DNA of 64,000 nucleotides from Bradyrhizobium sp. sBnM-33 (lineage in GTDB: Bacteria > Pseudomonadota > Alphaproteobacteria > Rhizobiales > Xanthobacteraceae): contig NZ_CP136624.1 of assembly GCF_032917945.1 (NCBI RefSeq), positions 1,984,001-2,048,000 on the forward strand. Direction: 5' to 3'. The position numbers were made by a program, and so were the translations under genes. Under the pieces are notes generated by a model. The model was given only the letters and a program-made list of their open reading frames with translations. It was not told the origin of the DNA and did no database searches. Shown in pieces: positions 44,349-54,320 of this stretch (positions are counted from its first letter, which is position 1; every line of letters starts with the position of its first letter).

Positions 44349-45674
44349 TTACGGGCTCCGCGCGTTCGCGGCTCGAATTTTCGACGGTGCCGTCTCGGGC
44401 ATCATCAGCATGGCGCAGAGCCCGGCCGCGGTAGCGACAAGCATGTACCAAGCCGGCGCCAGCGCGTTCCCAGTAACGTGGGTCAGCCAAGCGACAACGA
44501 GTTGAGCTGTGCCTCCGAAGGTCGTTATCGCAACCGCGTAGATCGTCGCGAAGGCGCCGCCGCGGATGCTCTTGGGCATGCCTTCGACCATACCAACATA
44601 GAAGGCGCTATACGGAATCGTTCCGACGAGGGTGAGCGCGCCGAGACCTCCGAGAAGCGCCATAGGACTGCGGCTCTCTACGATCCACAAGAACACCGGA
44701 TAGGTTATCAGCAGCGCGGCGATCTGCGGCCATATCATGATGGGCCGGCGTCCGGCCCGATCTGCCAGCCAACCGCCCAGGAGTGCGGCAGCAATGCCCA
44801 CTGCATTGCTGACGACCGTGGTCGCAAAGGCGAGAGGCGCGGCAACTTGCAGGGTGTTCAGTGCATAAGTCGTCATATATTCCGTGACATAGGGGATAAT
44901 CGTGCAGCTGGCCAAAATGATCAATCCCAAGCTCATCATGCGGCGGCTGGCACGCGATTTCCTTGCGGGCTCGACGGAGAGGGCCGGCGCTTCAGGTCGG
45001 TGCAGCGTTTCGGGCAGGGCCCTGCGCAACCAAAATCCGACCGGTAACGTACAGGCGCCGAGCAGGAACGCGATCCGCCATCCGTACGCATCCAGCGACT
45101 CGCTTGTCATGGTGAGGGAGAGTATTTCTCCGACCAGCGCTCCGGCCGTTGCAGCTATTTGTTGGCTAGCAGGCTGAAACGAGACGGCAAGGCCCCGGCG
45201 TCCGGCCGGGGCCACTTCCATCAGATAGGCGGTCGTCGGACCGACTTCGCCTCCCAGGGCGAAGCCCTGCACCAAACGCGCGAGAATAACCAATAACGGA
45301 GCGGCGATCCCTATCGTGTCGTACGAAGGCGTCACAGCCAACACGAGTATAGCGGCACTCATCATGACAAAACTGGCGGTCATTGCGGGCCGGCGTCCAA
45401 CTCGATCCGAGTATGAGCCGATCACAATGGCCCCGATGGGTCTGGTGACGAAACCCGCTCCGAAGGTCATGAGCGACAGCATAAGGCTGGCGAACTGATC
45501 CTGCGCCGGGAAGAACGCGTGACCGATCTGGATGGCGAAAAAGCTATAGGTCCCGAAATCGTAGAATTCGAGCATATTGCCGATCGTCGCGCCCAACACG
45601 GCATGGCTGGTCAAGCCTTCATCTGCCGCAAGGAGGGTCGGCTTCGAGCTTCGCTGAGTGAATTGTTTAGCCAT
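44349..45674 (-). CDS. MFS transporter, metabolite:H+ symporter (MHS) type
   Basis: A 441-residue protein with about 12 hydrophobic segments. The loop 2-3 motif GSYSDRVGRRPAMTASF, the loop 8-9 GGWLADRAGRRPIM, and the start IGNMLEFYDFGTYSFFAIQI are typical of the MHS branch (ProP, ShiA, citrate and dicarboxylate carriers). It transports a small organic acid or betaine; the substrate cannot be read from the sequence. It lies on the same strand as the MATE/NRPS pair but is separated by the tauD remnant. Confidence 0.88.
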   Translation of the reverse strand: MAKQFTQRSSKPTLLAADEGLTSHAVLGATIGNMLEFYDFGTYSFFAIQIGHAFFPAQDQFASLMLSLMTFGAGFVTRPIGAIVIGSYSDRVGRRPAMTASFVMMSAAILVLAVTPSYDTIGIAAPLLVILARLVQGFALGGEVGPTTAYLMEVAPAGRRGLAVSFQPASQQIAATAGALVGEILSLTMTSESLDAYGWRIAFLLGACTLPVGFWLRRALPETLHRPEAPALSVEPARKSRASRRMMSLGLIILASCTIIPYVTEYMTTYALNTLQVAAPLAFATTVVSNAVGIAAALLGGWLADRAGRRPIMIWPQIAALLITYPVFLWIVESRSPMALLGGLGALTLVGTIPYSAFYVGMVEGMPKSIRGGAFATIYAVAITTFGGTAQLVVAWLTHVTGNALAPAWYMLVATAAGLCAMLMMPETAPSKIRAANARSP

Positions 45675-45769
45675 GCATGCTGATCCGTCTCGAATGCGGT
45701 CCTAAAACATTTCGACCAACTATGTGGAGCACCTTGAGCTCTCATGAGCAAGAAGCGGGTTCGCGCGAC

Positions 45770-46294
45770 TCACCATCGGCGCTGAAATCAGGAATATCAA
45801 TCTCTCGGGCGATTTGCCGGACCCGACGATTGCTGCGATCAAAAGGGTTCTACTCGAGCACAAGGTCATCTTCTTCCGCGGCCAATGTCATCTCGATGAC
45901 GCCTAGCAGGAGCGATTCGCTTCCGTTTGGGAAAGCTGGTGCCGCATCCGACCTCGGTGTCACCAAGGGAACGGCTCGATCCTCGAGCTTGATTCCGCCC
46001 GCGGAGGTGGCCAGGCCGATGGAGCACGTCGATGGAACCTTTGCCGATGCCTATCATAAGATTTTGGTGCTGCGAGCCGTTGTAATCCCACCATTTGGCG
46101 GCGATACGGTCCGGTCAAACACCGCGGCCGCTTATCTCCACCTGCCGCCGCCGCTGCAACGGCTTGCAGACGAGCTCTGGGCGGTTCACAGCAACGTCTT
46201 CGACTACGCCGGAATGGCCCGTGTCCACGAGGTCGACAAGAAGCATTTTGACGAGGTCTTCACCAAACCATCTTCGAGACCGAGCATCCCGTGA
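45770..46294 (+). pseudogene. TauD/TfdA-type dioxygenase remnant
   Basis: Segments in two frames: IGAEIRNINLSGDLPDPTIA, KRVLLEHKVIFFRGQCHLDD, a TAG stop, then NTAAAYLHLPPPLQRLADEL and VHEVDKKHFDEVFTKPSS. They follow the order of 2-oxoglutarate-dependent TauD enzymes, but the C-terminus with the second iron ligand is missing. Confidence 0.7.
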
Positions 46295-46324
46295 CAATGC
46301 ATTGGGCCCCGATGATGTCCGTTG

Positions 46325-47758
46325 TCAGGTCAACCCGCGTGCTCGATCGCTCTTGAAGTTACGGTGCCGGAGCCCTCGTCTGAGCTCAGCGAACTGGTGG
46401 AACATGACGAACAGCGCGATCATTCCGGCGCCCAGTTCAGCGATTGCTTGACTGGCCAACAGGCCGCTGAAACCCCATACGACCGGGAATAACAGTACGG
46501 CCGGTATGAAGAGAAAGCCCTGCCTCGCCAAGGACACAACCGCACTGAGGCGTGCTCTCCCGAACGACTGAAGCATCGTCGTCACGAAACTCTCAATACC
46601 AAAAAGTCCAAAAAAGAGATGGAAGACGATGCAGGTCGAGACGGCAATTTCCGTGACCTTATCGCTATCGCTGAACAGCCTGACCAAAGGCCGGGCAAAA
46701 ATCATAACAGCCGCAGAATACGCAACGGCAAGAGCGATAGTCATGGAGAGTATGAACTTCGCAGCCTTCAATACACGAGCAAAGTCGCGCGCGCCCCAAC
46801 CGAAACCCAGGACAGCTTGAGAGCCTATACAGAAGCCGGTGATAGGCAGTGCGCCGATCGTCAAGATTCGCACAGCTATTCCCACGGCCGCGATGGAATC
46901 GTCGCCGAACGGCGCAGCAGTCCAGTACAAGAGCATAACGGCAATAGCAGATAAAATACTGGTCATAGTCGCCGGCGCCCCTATGGACGCGAGCTGTCTG
47001 ATGCGATCTGCTCGCAATGAGATGTGAGATATCCTGACGAGGACTATCCCGCGAAGCTTCGTAAAATACGCGATATACAGGCTAATAGCGGCGATCTGAG
47101 ATACCAGCGTTGCGAGGGCTGCGCCTCGCACACCGAGGTCCAGTAAGAATATGAAGACGGGATCAAGCACAGCGTTGAGTATGAAGGCGGTAATCATCGT
47201 CCACATACTGAATCGTGTGTTGCCTTCGGCTCTGACGATGAAGCCGTTGACGATGTTTAGAAGCATCAGGGTGTACCCGAACAAAAGCGTCTCCGCGTAG
47301 TCGAGCGCCACGGGCATGATGGTTGGAGTGACTCCGAGCGTTACGAAGATCCCTCGCAGATTTAGAAGCAGAGCGACGGTAAAGGTGATACCGATCGGAG
47401 CGGCGAGCGCAAGTGCAGTACTCGCGCCTCGACTCGCCTCCAGGTGCTCACCAGCGCCAAGGTGACGAGATATCAACGACGCTGTTCCAACACCGATCCC
47501 CTGTCCGGCTGCCGCGAGCAGGACCACGATCGGCAAGGTCATGCTGACAGCTGCGATCGCCTGCGCGCCAAGTGCGCCAACAAAGATCGCATTGACGACC
47601 TGCTGTAACGCGTTGATCGATAAGCCAACAACAGACGGAATGGCGAGCCGCAGGATAAGGCTCGAGAGATTAGGGTCCGATAGATCGATGTGCTGCTTTT
47701 TCTTCGGCAAGACATCGCGATCGCCCTCGACGGCGAATTCCGCATCCGGCTCATTCAT
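46325..47758 (-). CDS. MATE-family efflux transporter
   Basis: A 477-residue protein with 12 hydrophobic segments in two repeated halves (LRLAIPSVVGLSINALQQVV and SIGAPATMTSILSAIAVMLL). The start overlaps the NRPS stop by eight bases, so the two genes are translated together. This strongly suggests that it exports the peptide made by the NRPS. No lesion seen. Confidence 0.9.
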   Translation of the reverse strand: MNEPDAEFAVEGDRDVLPKKKQHIDLSDPNLSSLILRLAIPSVVGLSINALQQVVNAIFVGALGAQAIAAVSMTLPIVVLLAAAGQGIGVGTASLISRHLGAGEHLEASRGASTALALAAPIGITFTVALLLNLRGIFVTLGVTPTIMPVALDYAETLLFGYTLMLLNIVNGFIVRAEGNTRFSMWTMITAFILNAVLDPVFIFLLDLGVRGAALATLVSQIAAISLYIAYFTKLRGIVLVRISHISLRADRIRQLASIGAPATMTSILSAIAVMLLYWTAAPFGDDSIAAVGIAVRILTIGALPITGFCIGSQAVLGFGWGARDFARVLKAAKFILSMTIALAVAYSAAVMIFARPLVRLFSDSDKVTEIAVSTCIVFHLFFGLFGIESFVTTMLQSFGRARLSAVVSLARQGFLFIPAVLLFPVVWGFSGLLASQAIAELGAGMIALFVMFHQFAELRRGLRHRNFKSDRARGLT

Positions 47759-50700
47759 GGATCAAAGTGTCGCGAGCTCTTCCGAATTCGCTGATCGTCT
47801 GCAACAGCTCCTGTTGCAATACCGTGCAAAGATTGCGGGTCACCTCATAACCGACCTGGGTTGGATTATACGTCGTTTCGATCTGGAGATGGCCAGCTTG
47901 ATATCCGACATCGAACCAGAAGAGGTGAATCACGGCCGCTTCATCCATGTCTGCGCCGATCCAGAGTGGAGAAGGTTCCTTGGCTAAGAGACGGCGTGGA
48001 AAATGGCGCTGCAAACCCGCTCGATAATTCAATCCAATTCTGGGTAAGGGCAGGCGATCGATCCGGCTCCGCACGGCTGGATCTCGGTTTAGGAATTTCA
48101 TGGCCCGAAAGCCTATTCCCCTGCGCGGCAGGGCATTGCGCTGGCGGTATATTGAACGAGCACGATCGGGACGGGGCTCCGTTCCGGTGAGACTCAAGGG
48201 AAGCGGAACGAGCTCGCTGATATGGCCGATGATCTGAGATGGGTCGAGATCGTCAAACAGCCGACCTCGGATTGAGGTAAGGCTATCAATCCAGAGCGAA
48301 TAGTTGCCGAAAACGCGTCCAAAGGCGCCAGATATGGCGGCAAGAAACACATCAAAGTCCTGACAATGTGCCAATCTGGCTGCAATATTGAGGAGATCAG
48401 CTGTCGCTTCTTTGTCAATCTCGAGATGGTACTTGGCCTGATCTTCCCAAAGGGATCGGCAATTCGCTTCATCGATGCGACCTTCAACGCGTGCATGGTG
48501 AAGCTCTCTCGCGGTCACTTTCGAAAAGCTCGCGCCGCCCGATGAAGTGTCGCTGACGTGCAAATTGAACTGATGGTAGTCAATCCTCTCCCAGTATTTG
48601 AGTTCGGCTGGCGCTTCGCTGTTGGCGTAGTGCTCAAGGCGCTTCAACCATGGAGAGAGCATTTGTATGTTCTCGGGACCACTCACGGCGTGGCCTGAGG
48701 CAAGGGCGTTGTACGCCCCATCCAATGCTTCCAGGAACAGTCGATAGCCTATCCCGTCCGCCACAAAATGATGCATCAGGACCAGCAGGTAGTAATCGCC
48801 ACTTTGCGATGTGCGGAACACCGTGACGTTAACAAGAGGCGTCTGGCCGTCAAACCGAAAGGTATGTTGACGTCTTGCTGAGACGCTCTCGATTGCCTTA
48901 CGCTGCTGTAGGCCGGTCATTCCGACAAGGTTGATCTCCTCCACGAGGCGTTCGGCCACCGAAGGTCCGATCGTCAGACGTAGACCATCGTCAGTTCGGG
49001 CAATACGGAGTCTGAGGCCTTCGTGCCTATCCATGACATGGGCAAGGGCGCGCTCCAGGATTCGGATATTCAGGACGCCGCCGGGCAAGAAGAACAGATC
49101 GCCGATGTTGAAATGCTCATCGAACCCGACAAGACGGTTCCAAGATGAGATTGCCGGGATAACTGGCAATGAGGCATCCGCGGAAGGGAAGGTATGGAGT
49201 GTAACCGCCGCTCCGTCTGCCGCCAATTCCCTGACGGTCGGTGTTCGATAGAGTTGGTCGACAGTGAGATTCAGTCCGGCTTTGCGCGCCAGCGTGACGC
49301 AGCGCACGCTCAGAAGAGAGTCTCCGCCGATATCAAAAAAGCTCTGATCGATTCCGACCCACTTGGCGCCTAATAGATCCTGCCAGATCCCAGCAAGAAT
49401 ACGCTCCTTCCTCGTGCGTGGCTCAGCAGATGGAACAGGCCCGACCTCGCGGTAAGGAACGGACGACAGGCGAGCACGATCGATCTTTCCGCTCGCCGTA
49501 AGGGGGATAGTGTCAACCAAACGGAAGGCGGCGGGAATCATGTAGGACGGCAATGTGTGGCGCAGGTGGGTGACAATATCTCCAGAGCTTAGACTGTCGC
49601 GAGCCGGAACCACGCTAGCCGTCAAGCGACGATGGTCATTCATGCCTTCTGCGACGACCGCGGCCTTTGCGATTGCCGGATGAGACTCAAGGGCCGTTTC
49701 GACCTCCTCCAGCTCGATGCGAAAGCCCCGTACTTTGATCTGGTTGTCCGATCGGCCGCAAATCTCGAGAAGGCCGCTGGTTGAGATACGGGCGATATCG
49801 CCACTTCGATAAAGAACGCTGTATTGTCCGTCATCATACGGATTCGGCACGAAACAGCGGTTGGTCCGATCTTGATCCCGCCAGTACCCAGCGCTCACGC
49901 AGCGTCCCGCGATGCAGAGTTCGCCGGCGACTCCGACAGGGACTCTCTTCAACTGTGCATCGAGCACGTAGAGTTTGACGTTATCGATTGGGCGCCCAAC
50001 AGGGATGAGCGACGAGCCGTCGTAGGCACCCGATGTTTCGTAGATTGCTGCATTGGATGCACATTCCGTAGCACCATAGAAGTTCCACAACGGCACGTCC
50101 GGGAAATGCGCGTGCCAGCGACCCGGGAGCGAGGAAGGCATCGGTTCCGCGCTGCTCGTGACCAACCGCAAGGCGGTCGGTCGCGGGTGCCGTTCTTGGG
50201 AAGCAATGAGGCCGGATAGGAGCGGCGGCGAGGCAAATAAGTGTGTCACGCGACGTCTCGCCAACGTGCACAACAACAGATCTGGATCCAGCAACTGCTC
50301 TTGGGTCAAGATCAGCGCGGGCACACCTCTCAGAAGTCCCCCAAAGTACTCCCATGCCGACGCAACAAGTGATGCGGACTTCTGGACAACCATCACGTCG
50401 GTACTGTCGAAGGGAAAGCCTCGCCACATCCAGTTCAGTCGATTGAGAATTGCCGATTCCGGTATAAGAACCCCCTTCGCCTTCCCAGTTGAGGACGACG
50501 TGTATATGAGGCTCGCAATTCCCTGATCTGATGGTTTGTCGCTGCGCTCAAAATCGTGCACGGGCGCGCCGCACCCTTCAAGGGTCGATAGACGAATCGA
50601 CGGCACGTCAAAACCAGGATCAGAGGTATTTGCGTGAACCAAAAGCTTTGCCTGACTATCTCGCAGGATATGTTCGATCCGATCACGCGGATAATCCGGC

Positions 50701-53700
50701 GATATGGGGACAACAATGGACTGCAAGGCTCGTGCTGCAAGAATAACAGCGGCCACGTCAGGCGACCGGTCGACCAGCATGGCGACCATATCGCCAGCCC
50801 CCACGTCAGAAGCCCGCAGTAACAACCTGATAGCTGTTACGCGCTCACGCAGGTGGTCGAATGTGATCTCACCGAAATCACCAAAATATGCCACCTGGCT
50901 GCTATTAGAGACGCTGATTTGCTCGAACGCTTCGATAAGCGGACATTCAGTCTCATATGGCTGCGCCGAGCCATCCAGCGAGTCCAGCACAGTGACGTCT
51001 GACGCGCTGAGGCAGCTCAGATCTTTAATGTGCGCAAGCGGCCTCTCAACGCAGGCTGCAATCAGACAGCGCAGATTGTCGGCCATGCGGACAATCAGAT
51101 CACTGGAAAATATGTCTTCCGCATACGCTAGCTGGAGGGCAATTTCATCGCCGTGATCTTGTGCGTACAATGTCAGATCGAATTTTACATAGCCGGTCTC
51201 ATATTCGCGGAATGTCAGATCCAACTCATGTTGGCCAAATGGCTCCGCGGCCTCGGAGTACATGTTGAACATGACTTGGAAGAGCGGTGATCGTTCAGCT
51301 TCGCGATATAGCCGGGTATCCCTTACCATCCAGCCGAACGGATATGCCGAATTTGCGATGGCATCGCCGACCAGGCCCTGGATGCGCATGGCATGAACCG
51401 CAAAGGACTGGTCGACATCGATCGCGGTGCGGATTGGCAGCATATTCAGGAAAAAGCCAACAATTTCGGCGCTGCCAGGTTGATCCCGTACGACGTGCGG
51501 TATGCCAACGATAATATCGTCTTGGCCGCTATACATCCGCAGCAGCAGCTTGAAGCACGCGAGGAGTGTTGTCGACGTGGTGCACCTATGTTGGCGCGCA
51601 AACTCCCGTACCTGATTGGAGAGCTCGCTGCCAAGCAGCACCGCATGCGAGGCGCCGCGGTAGGAATTTGTCTGCGGCCGCGCTCGTCCCGTTCCAAGCG
51701 AAAGCACCGGCGGATCATCGCCAATCTGACGACGCCAATAGCTACGCTGGTTGGCCAGCGCCTCTGAAGTAGCGTATTGTGTTTCCCAGACCGCGTATGT
51801 CGAGAGCGACGCGCGGTTCTCTGGCAAAAACGCCGCGGCATCTACGTACCTTTGTCGAAGGTCCCTGAGTAGAACAGAGATCGACCAGGCATCGATGATA
51901 ATTTCGTGAGCGGTGATCAGTATGAGATGGTTGTCAGGGCCAAAACGGATCATGCGCGCGCGAAAAAGATGGCCTTGGCTGAGATCAAAGCTGCCGTTCA
52001 GCTCTGTTCGCCGTAACTCTGCGACCAGCTCCTCAGCTTCCTGCGCCGTGAGATGAGATGCATCAGCCAATTCAAGACTTGCGTATTGAGGAGCATCAAA
52101 AAGCTGGACCGGACCGTCCTCGTCGATAAAGCGTGCCGAAAGTGCCTGATGGGAATGAACGACATCGGTCCAGGCGCGATTGAACGCCGCCAGATCGATC
52201 ATGCCCCTTATCCGCAGGCCGCCTTGAATGATGTAGTTCCTGGCAGACGGATCGAGCTGCGAGAGAAACCATAGGTGCTCCTGAACTCGCGTCAGAGGCG
52301 ATCGCATAAGCTTTCCGTACGTCGGGGCTGTGCGCGGTTTGGAGCCGACGCCGGCCGAGATCGAAGCCGCAAGAGATCGGATCGTTCCATTGAGGACTAG
52401 CCTGAAATCCGTTCTCACTCCGAGCTGGGTCTGCAACTGGCCCAATATGAGCATTGCCCGGAGCGAGTCTCCGCCGAGGCTTATGAACTGGTCCTTCACG
52501 CCAATGTCCTCAATACGCAGAACGCCGGCCCAAATTTGACACAGCTGGGCTTCGAGCTCTGTTTGCGGCTCCTCGAATGGAGTCGACAATGGAGGGCGAA
52601 CACTGGTCGGGTCCGGCAATGCCCCAAAATCGACCTTTCCGTTTCTGGTCAGTGGAATACTGGCGAGGTGGATGATCCTTTCTGGGAGCATGTAGGTGGG
52701 AAGCGCTTCGGCAAGAAAATTCTGAAGCTCGCCTTCCGTTACTTCAGCCGGAGTTGACACATACGCGATGAGTCGTCTCGATCCAGTTTCCTCCTCGGCC
52801 CTGGTTATATCTCTCGCCATAAGCTTTACGCCTGCGCAGACGGAGGCGACCGCGACGGCGCCACGTACCAAATGATGAGCGGAGAGGCGGGCCTCGATTT
52901 CTCCCAGCTCAATTCTGTGCCCGCGGATTTTGACCTGACGGTCCCGTCGACCGAGACATTCCAAAAGGCCATCGGAACGAATGCGCCCGAGATCACCTGT
53001 CCTGTATAGGCGCTGGAACGACGGGTCGTTTGAGAACGGGTTTGGCCCAAAGGCATCCTTGGTGCGGACATCGTCATTGACGTAACCAGCAGCGACACCA
53101 ACGCCGCTAACACAGATTTCGCCGACCTCTCCCGTGTTGCACAGCCGCGGTCCGTCGGCGACATAAACCTCAAGGTTAGAAATCGGTTTGCCGATCGGCA
53201 CATAAGGGTCAGCCAGCGCAGGCGCTACGGAAACCAGATGATGCGTAACGCCGTCCGCGCACTCGGTCGGCCCGTAATGATTGAGAATGGGCACCCGGGG
53301 ATATAAGGCAAGCCACGCGCGCGCCAGTCCGGGTGTTAGAGGTTCTCCGACCGTTGAAATAATCCGCAAACTGTCCAGAGCTCGGTCAGCCGCCGCAAGC
53401 GACTGCAGATATTCAACAAATATTGCAAGCATGGACGGAACGAATTGAACAACCGTCACGCCGTATCCTTGAATTGCTTTGAGAAGGGACACTGGCGATT
53501 TCAGTGTCGCATCATCAATGATCGCGATACAGCCTCCGACGCAAAGCCCTGCCAGAAGCTGCCACAGCGAGATGTCAAAGCAGTGCGATGCCGTCTGCGC
53601 GATGCAATCCGTCCGAGTGAGGGTTAGGGCATCAATCTTTGCCACCAAATGATTGTTTAGGGCTGCGCGCTCGATCATTGCGCCTTTAGGCTTGCCCGTC

Positions 53701-54320
53701 GAACCCGACGTAAACAGAATGTAGGCGAGTCCATCCTCGCGCGATGGTGGCACAACAGGCGAAGTCTGGCCCTCGCGCAGCGCCGCCTCTATCGCCATGA
53801 ATTGCGTGGTGCCTTTGCTGCTCGCCTGAAATAGGCTGAGCGAATCCGGCTGGTCTGGGCCAATAATCAGCGCGCAGCGACTCTGCTCGATCATGAATGA
53901 TGTGCGCGAAGCCGGTAACGATGGATCGAGCGGCAGGTACGTTGCTCCAGCCCTCAAAATTGCAACTACCGCCGTCGCCCAGTCGAGGTCCCGCTCACCC
54001 CAATAGCCAACGACTAAGCGGTCAGCGCCCCGCTCTCGTAACGTCCTTGCGAGGGCATCCGATCTTAATCGCAGCGCTTTGTAGGTGAGTTCGTCTGCGC
54101 CGTACCTCAGCGCAACCCTCTCCGGATCCGATCTCGCAACGCGATCGATCGCCGAGATCGCGTCCGTCGGTTGACGTTCTACAAGCGGATTTTTGCCTGA
54201 TCGATTTTCCGCAGGCAACGCGTCCCGCCATTCGTCGCCTTCTGCGGCACTTAAAGTAGAATACCGAGGATCCTCGGTTGAGGGTGTCCATTGCGTAACC
54301 ACCCTGGTGCTGCCAGTCAT
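47751..54320 (-). CDS. Two-module non-ribosomal peptide synthetase, A-T-C-A-T-E
   Basis: 2189 residues. A1 about 60-570: YILFTSGSTGKPKG, FDISLWQ, NHYGPTEC, YRTGDL and NGKVD are all present. T1: LGGDSL (Ser619). C about 675-1105: its active motif reads HEIIIDA at 805-811 where HHxxxDG is expected. A2 about 1130-1620: A3 reads YTSSSTGKAKG, and the A4 position of the substrate-amine Asp is Val1319 (SLVASAWEYFG). T2: IGGDSL (Ser1668). The last domain, about 1720-2189, has HHFVADG at 1850 plus IGHISELVPLPL and RRGIGFRAMKFL, as in epimerisation domains. There is no thioesterase or following module, so a dipeptide with a D-residue would have to be released otherwise. The substrates cannot be called with confidence. 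Confidence 0.9.
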   Translation of the reverse strand: MTGSTRVVTQWTPSTEDPRYSTLSAAEGDEWRDALPAENRSGKNPLVERQPTDAISAIDRVARSDPERVALRYGADELTYKALRLRSDALARTLRERGADRLVVGYWGERDLDWATAVVAILRAGATYLPLDPSLPASRTSFMIEQSRCALIIGPDQPDSLSLFQASSKGTTQFMAIEAALREGQTSPVVPPSREDGLAYILFTSGSTGKPKGAMIERAALNNHLVAKIDALTLTRTDCIAQTASHCFDISLWQLLAGLCVGGCIAIIDDATLKSPVSLLKAIQGYGVTVVQFVPSMLAIFVEYLQSLAAADRALDSLRIISTVGEPLTPGLARAWLALYPRVPILNHYGPTECADGVTHHLVSVAPALADPYVPIGKPISNLEVYVADGPRLCNTGEVGEICVSGVGVAAGYVNDDVRTKDAFGPNPFSNDPSFQRLYRTGDLGRIRSDGLLECLGRRDRQVKIRGHRIELGEIEARLSAHHLVRGAVAVASVCAGVKLMARDITRAEEETGSRRLIAYVSTPAEVTEGELQNFLAEALPTYMLPERIIHLASIPLTRNGKVDFGALPDPTSVRPPLSTPFEEPQTELEAQLCQIWAGVLRIEDIGVKDQFISLGGDSLRAMLILGQLQTQLGVRTDFRLVLNGTIRSLAASISAGVGSKPRTAPTYGKLMRSPLTRVQEHLWFLSQLDPSARNYIIQGGLRIRGMIDLAAFNRAWTDVVHSHQALSARFIDEDGPVQLFDAPQYASLELADASHLTAQEAEELVAELRRTELNGSFDLSQGHLFRARMIRFGPDNHLILITAHEIIIDAWSISVLLRDLRQRYVDAAAFLPENRASLSTYAVWETQYATSEALANQRSYWRRQIGDDPPVLSLGTGRARPQTNSYRGASHAVLLGSELSNQVREFARQHRCTTSTTLLACFKLLLRMYSGQDDIIVGIPHVVRDQPGSAEIVGFFLNMLPIRTAIDVDQSFAVHAMRIQGLVGDAIANSAYPFGWMVRDTRLYREAERSPLFQVMFNMYSEAAEPFGQHELDLTFREYETGYVKFDLTLYAQDHGDEIALQLAYAEDIFSSDLIVRMADNLRCLIAACVERPLAHIKDLSCLSASDVTVLDSLDGSAQPYETECPLIEAFEQISVSNSSQVAYFGDFGEITFDHLRERVTAIRLLLRASDVGAGDMVAMLVDRSPDVAAVILAARALQSIVVPISPDYPRDRIEHILRDSQAKLLVHANTSDPGFDVPSIRLSTLEGCGAPVHDFERSDKPSDQGIASLIYTSSSTGKAKGVLIPESAILNRLNWMWRGFPFDSTDVMVVQKSASLVASAWEYFGGLLRGVPALILTQEQLLDPDLLLCTLARRRVTHLFASPPLLSGLIASQERHPRPTALRLVTSSAEPMPSSLPGRWHAHFPDVPLWNFYGATECASNAAIYETSGAYDGSSLIPVGRPIDNVKLYVLDAQLKRVPVGVAGELCIAGRCVSAGYWRDQDRTNRCFVPNPYDDGQYSVLYRSGDIARISTSGLLEICGRSDNQIKVRGFRIELEEVETALESHPAIAKAAVVAEGMNDHRRLTASVVPARDSLSSGDIVTHLRHTLPSYMIPAAFRLVDTIPLTASGKIDRARLSSVPYREVGPVPSAEPRTRKERILAGIWQDLLGAKWVGIDQSFFDIGGDSLLSVRCVTLARKAGLNLTVDQLYRTPTVRELAADGAAVTLHTFPSADASLPVIPAISSWNRLVGFDEHFNIGDLFFLPGGVLNIRILERALAHVMDRHEGLRLRIARTDDGLRLTIGPSVAERLVEEINLVGMTGLQQRKAIESVSARRQHTFRFDGQTPLVNVTVFRTSQSGDYYLLVLMHHFVADGIGYRLFLEALDGAYNALASGHAVSGPENIQMLSPWLKRLEHYANSEAPAELKYWERIDYHQFNLHVSDTSSGGASFSKVTARELHHARVEGRIDEANCRSLWEDQAKYHLEIDKEATADLLNIAARLAHCQDFDVFLAAISGAFGRVFGNYSLWIDSLTSIRGRLFDDLDPSQIIGHISELVPLPLSLTGTEPRPDRARSIYRQRNALPRRGIGFRAMKFLNRDPAVRSRIDRLPLPRIGLNYRAGLQRHFPRRLLAKEPSPLWIGADMDEAAVIHLFWFDVGYQAGHLQIETTYNPTQVGYEVTRNLCTVLQQELLQTISEFGRARDTLIHE

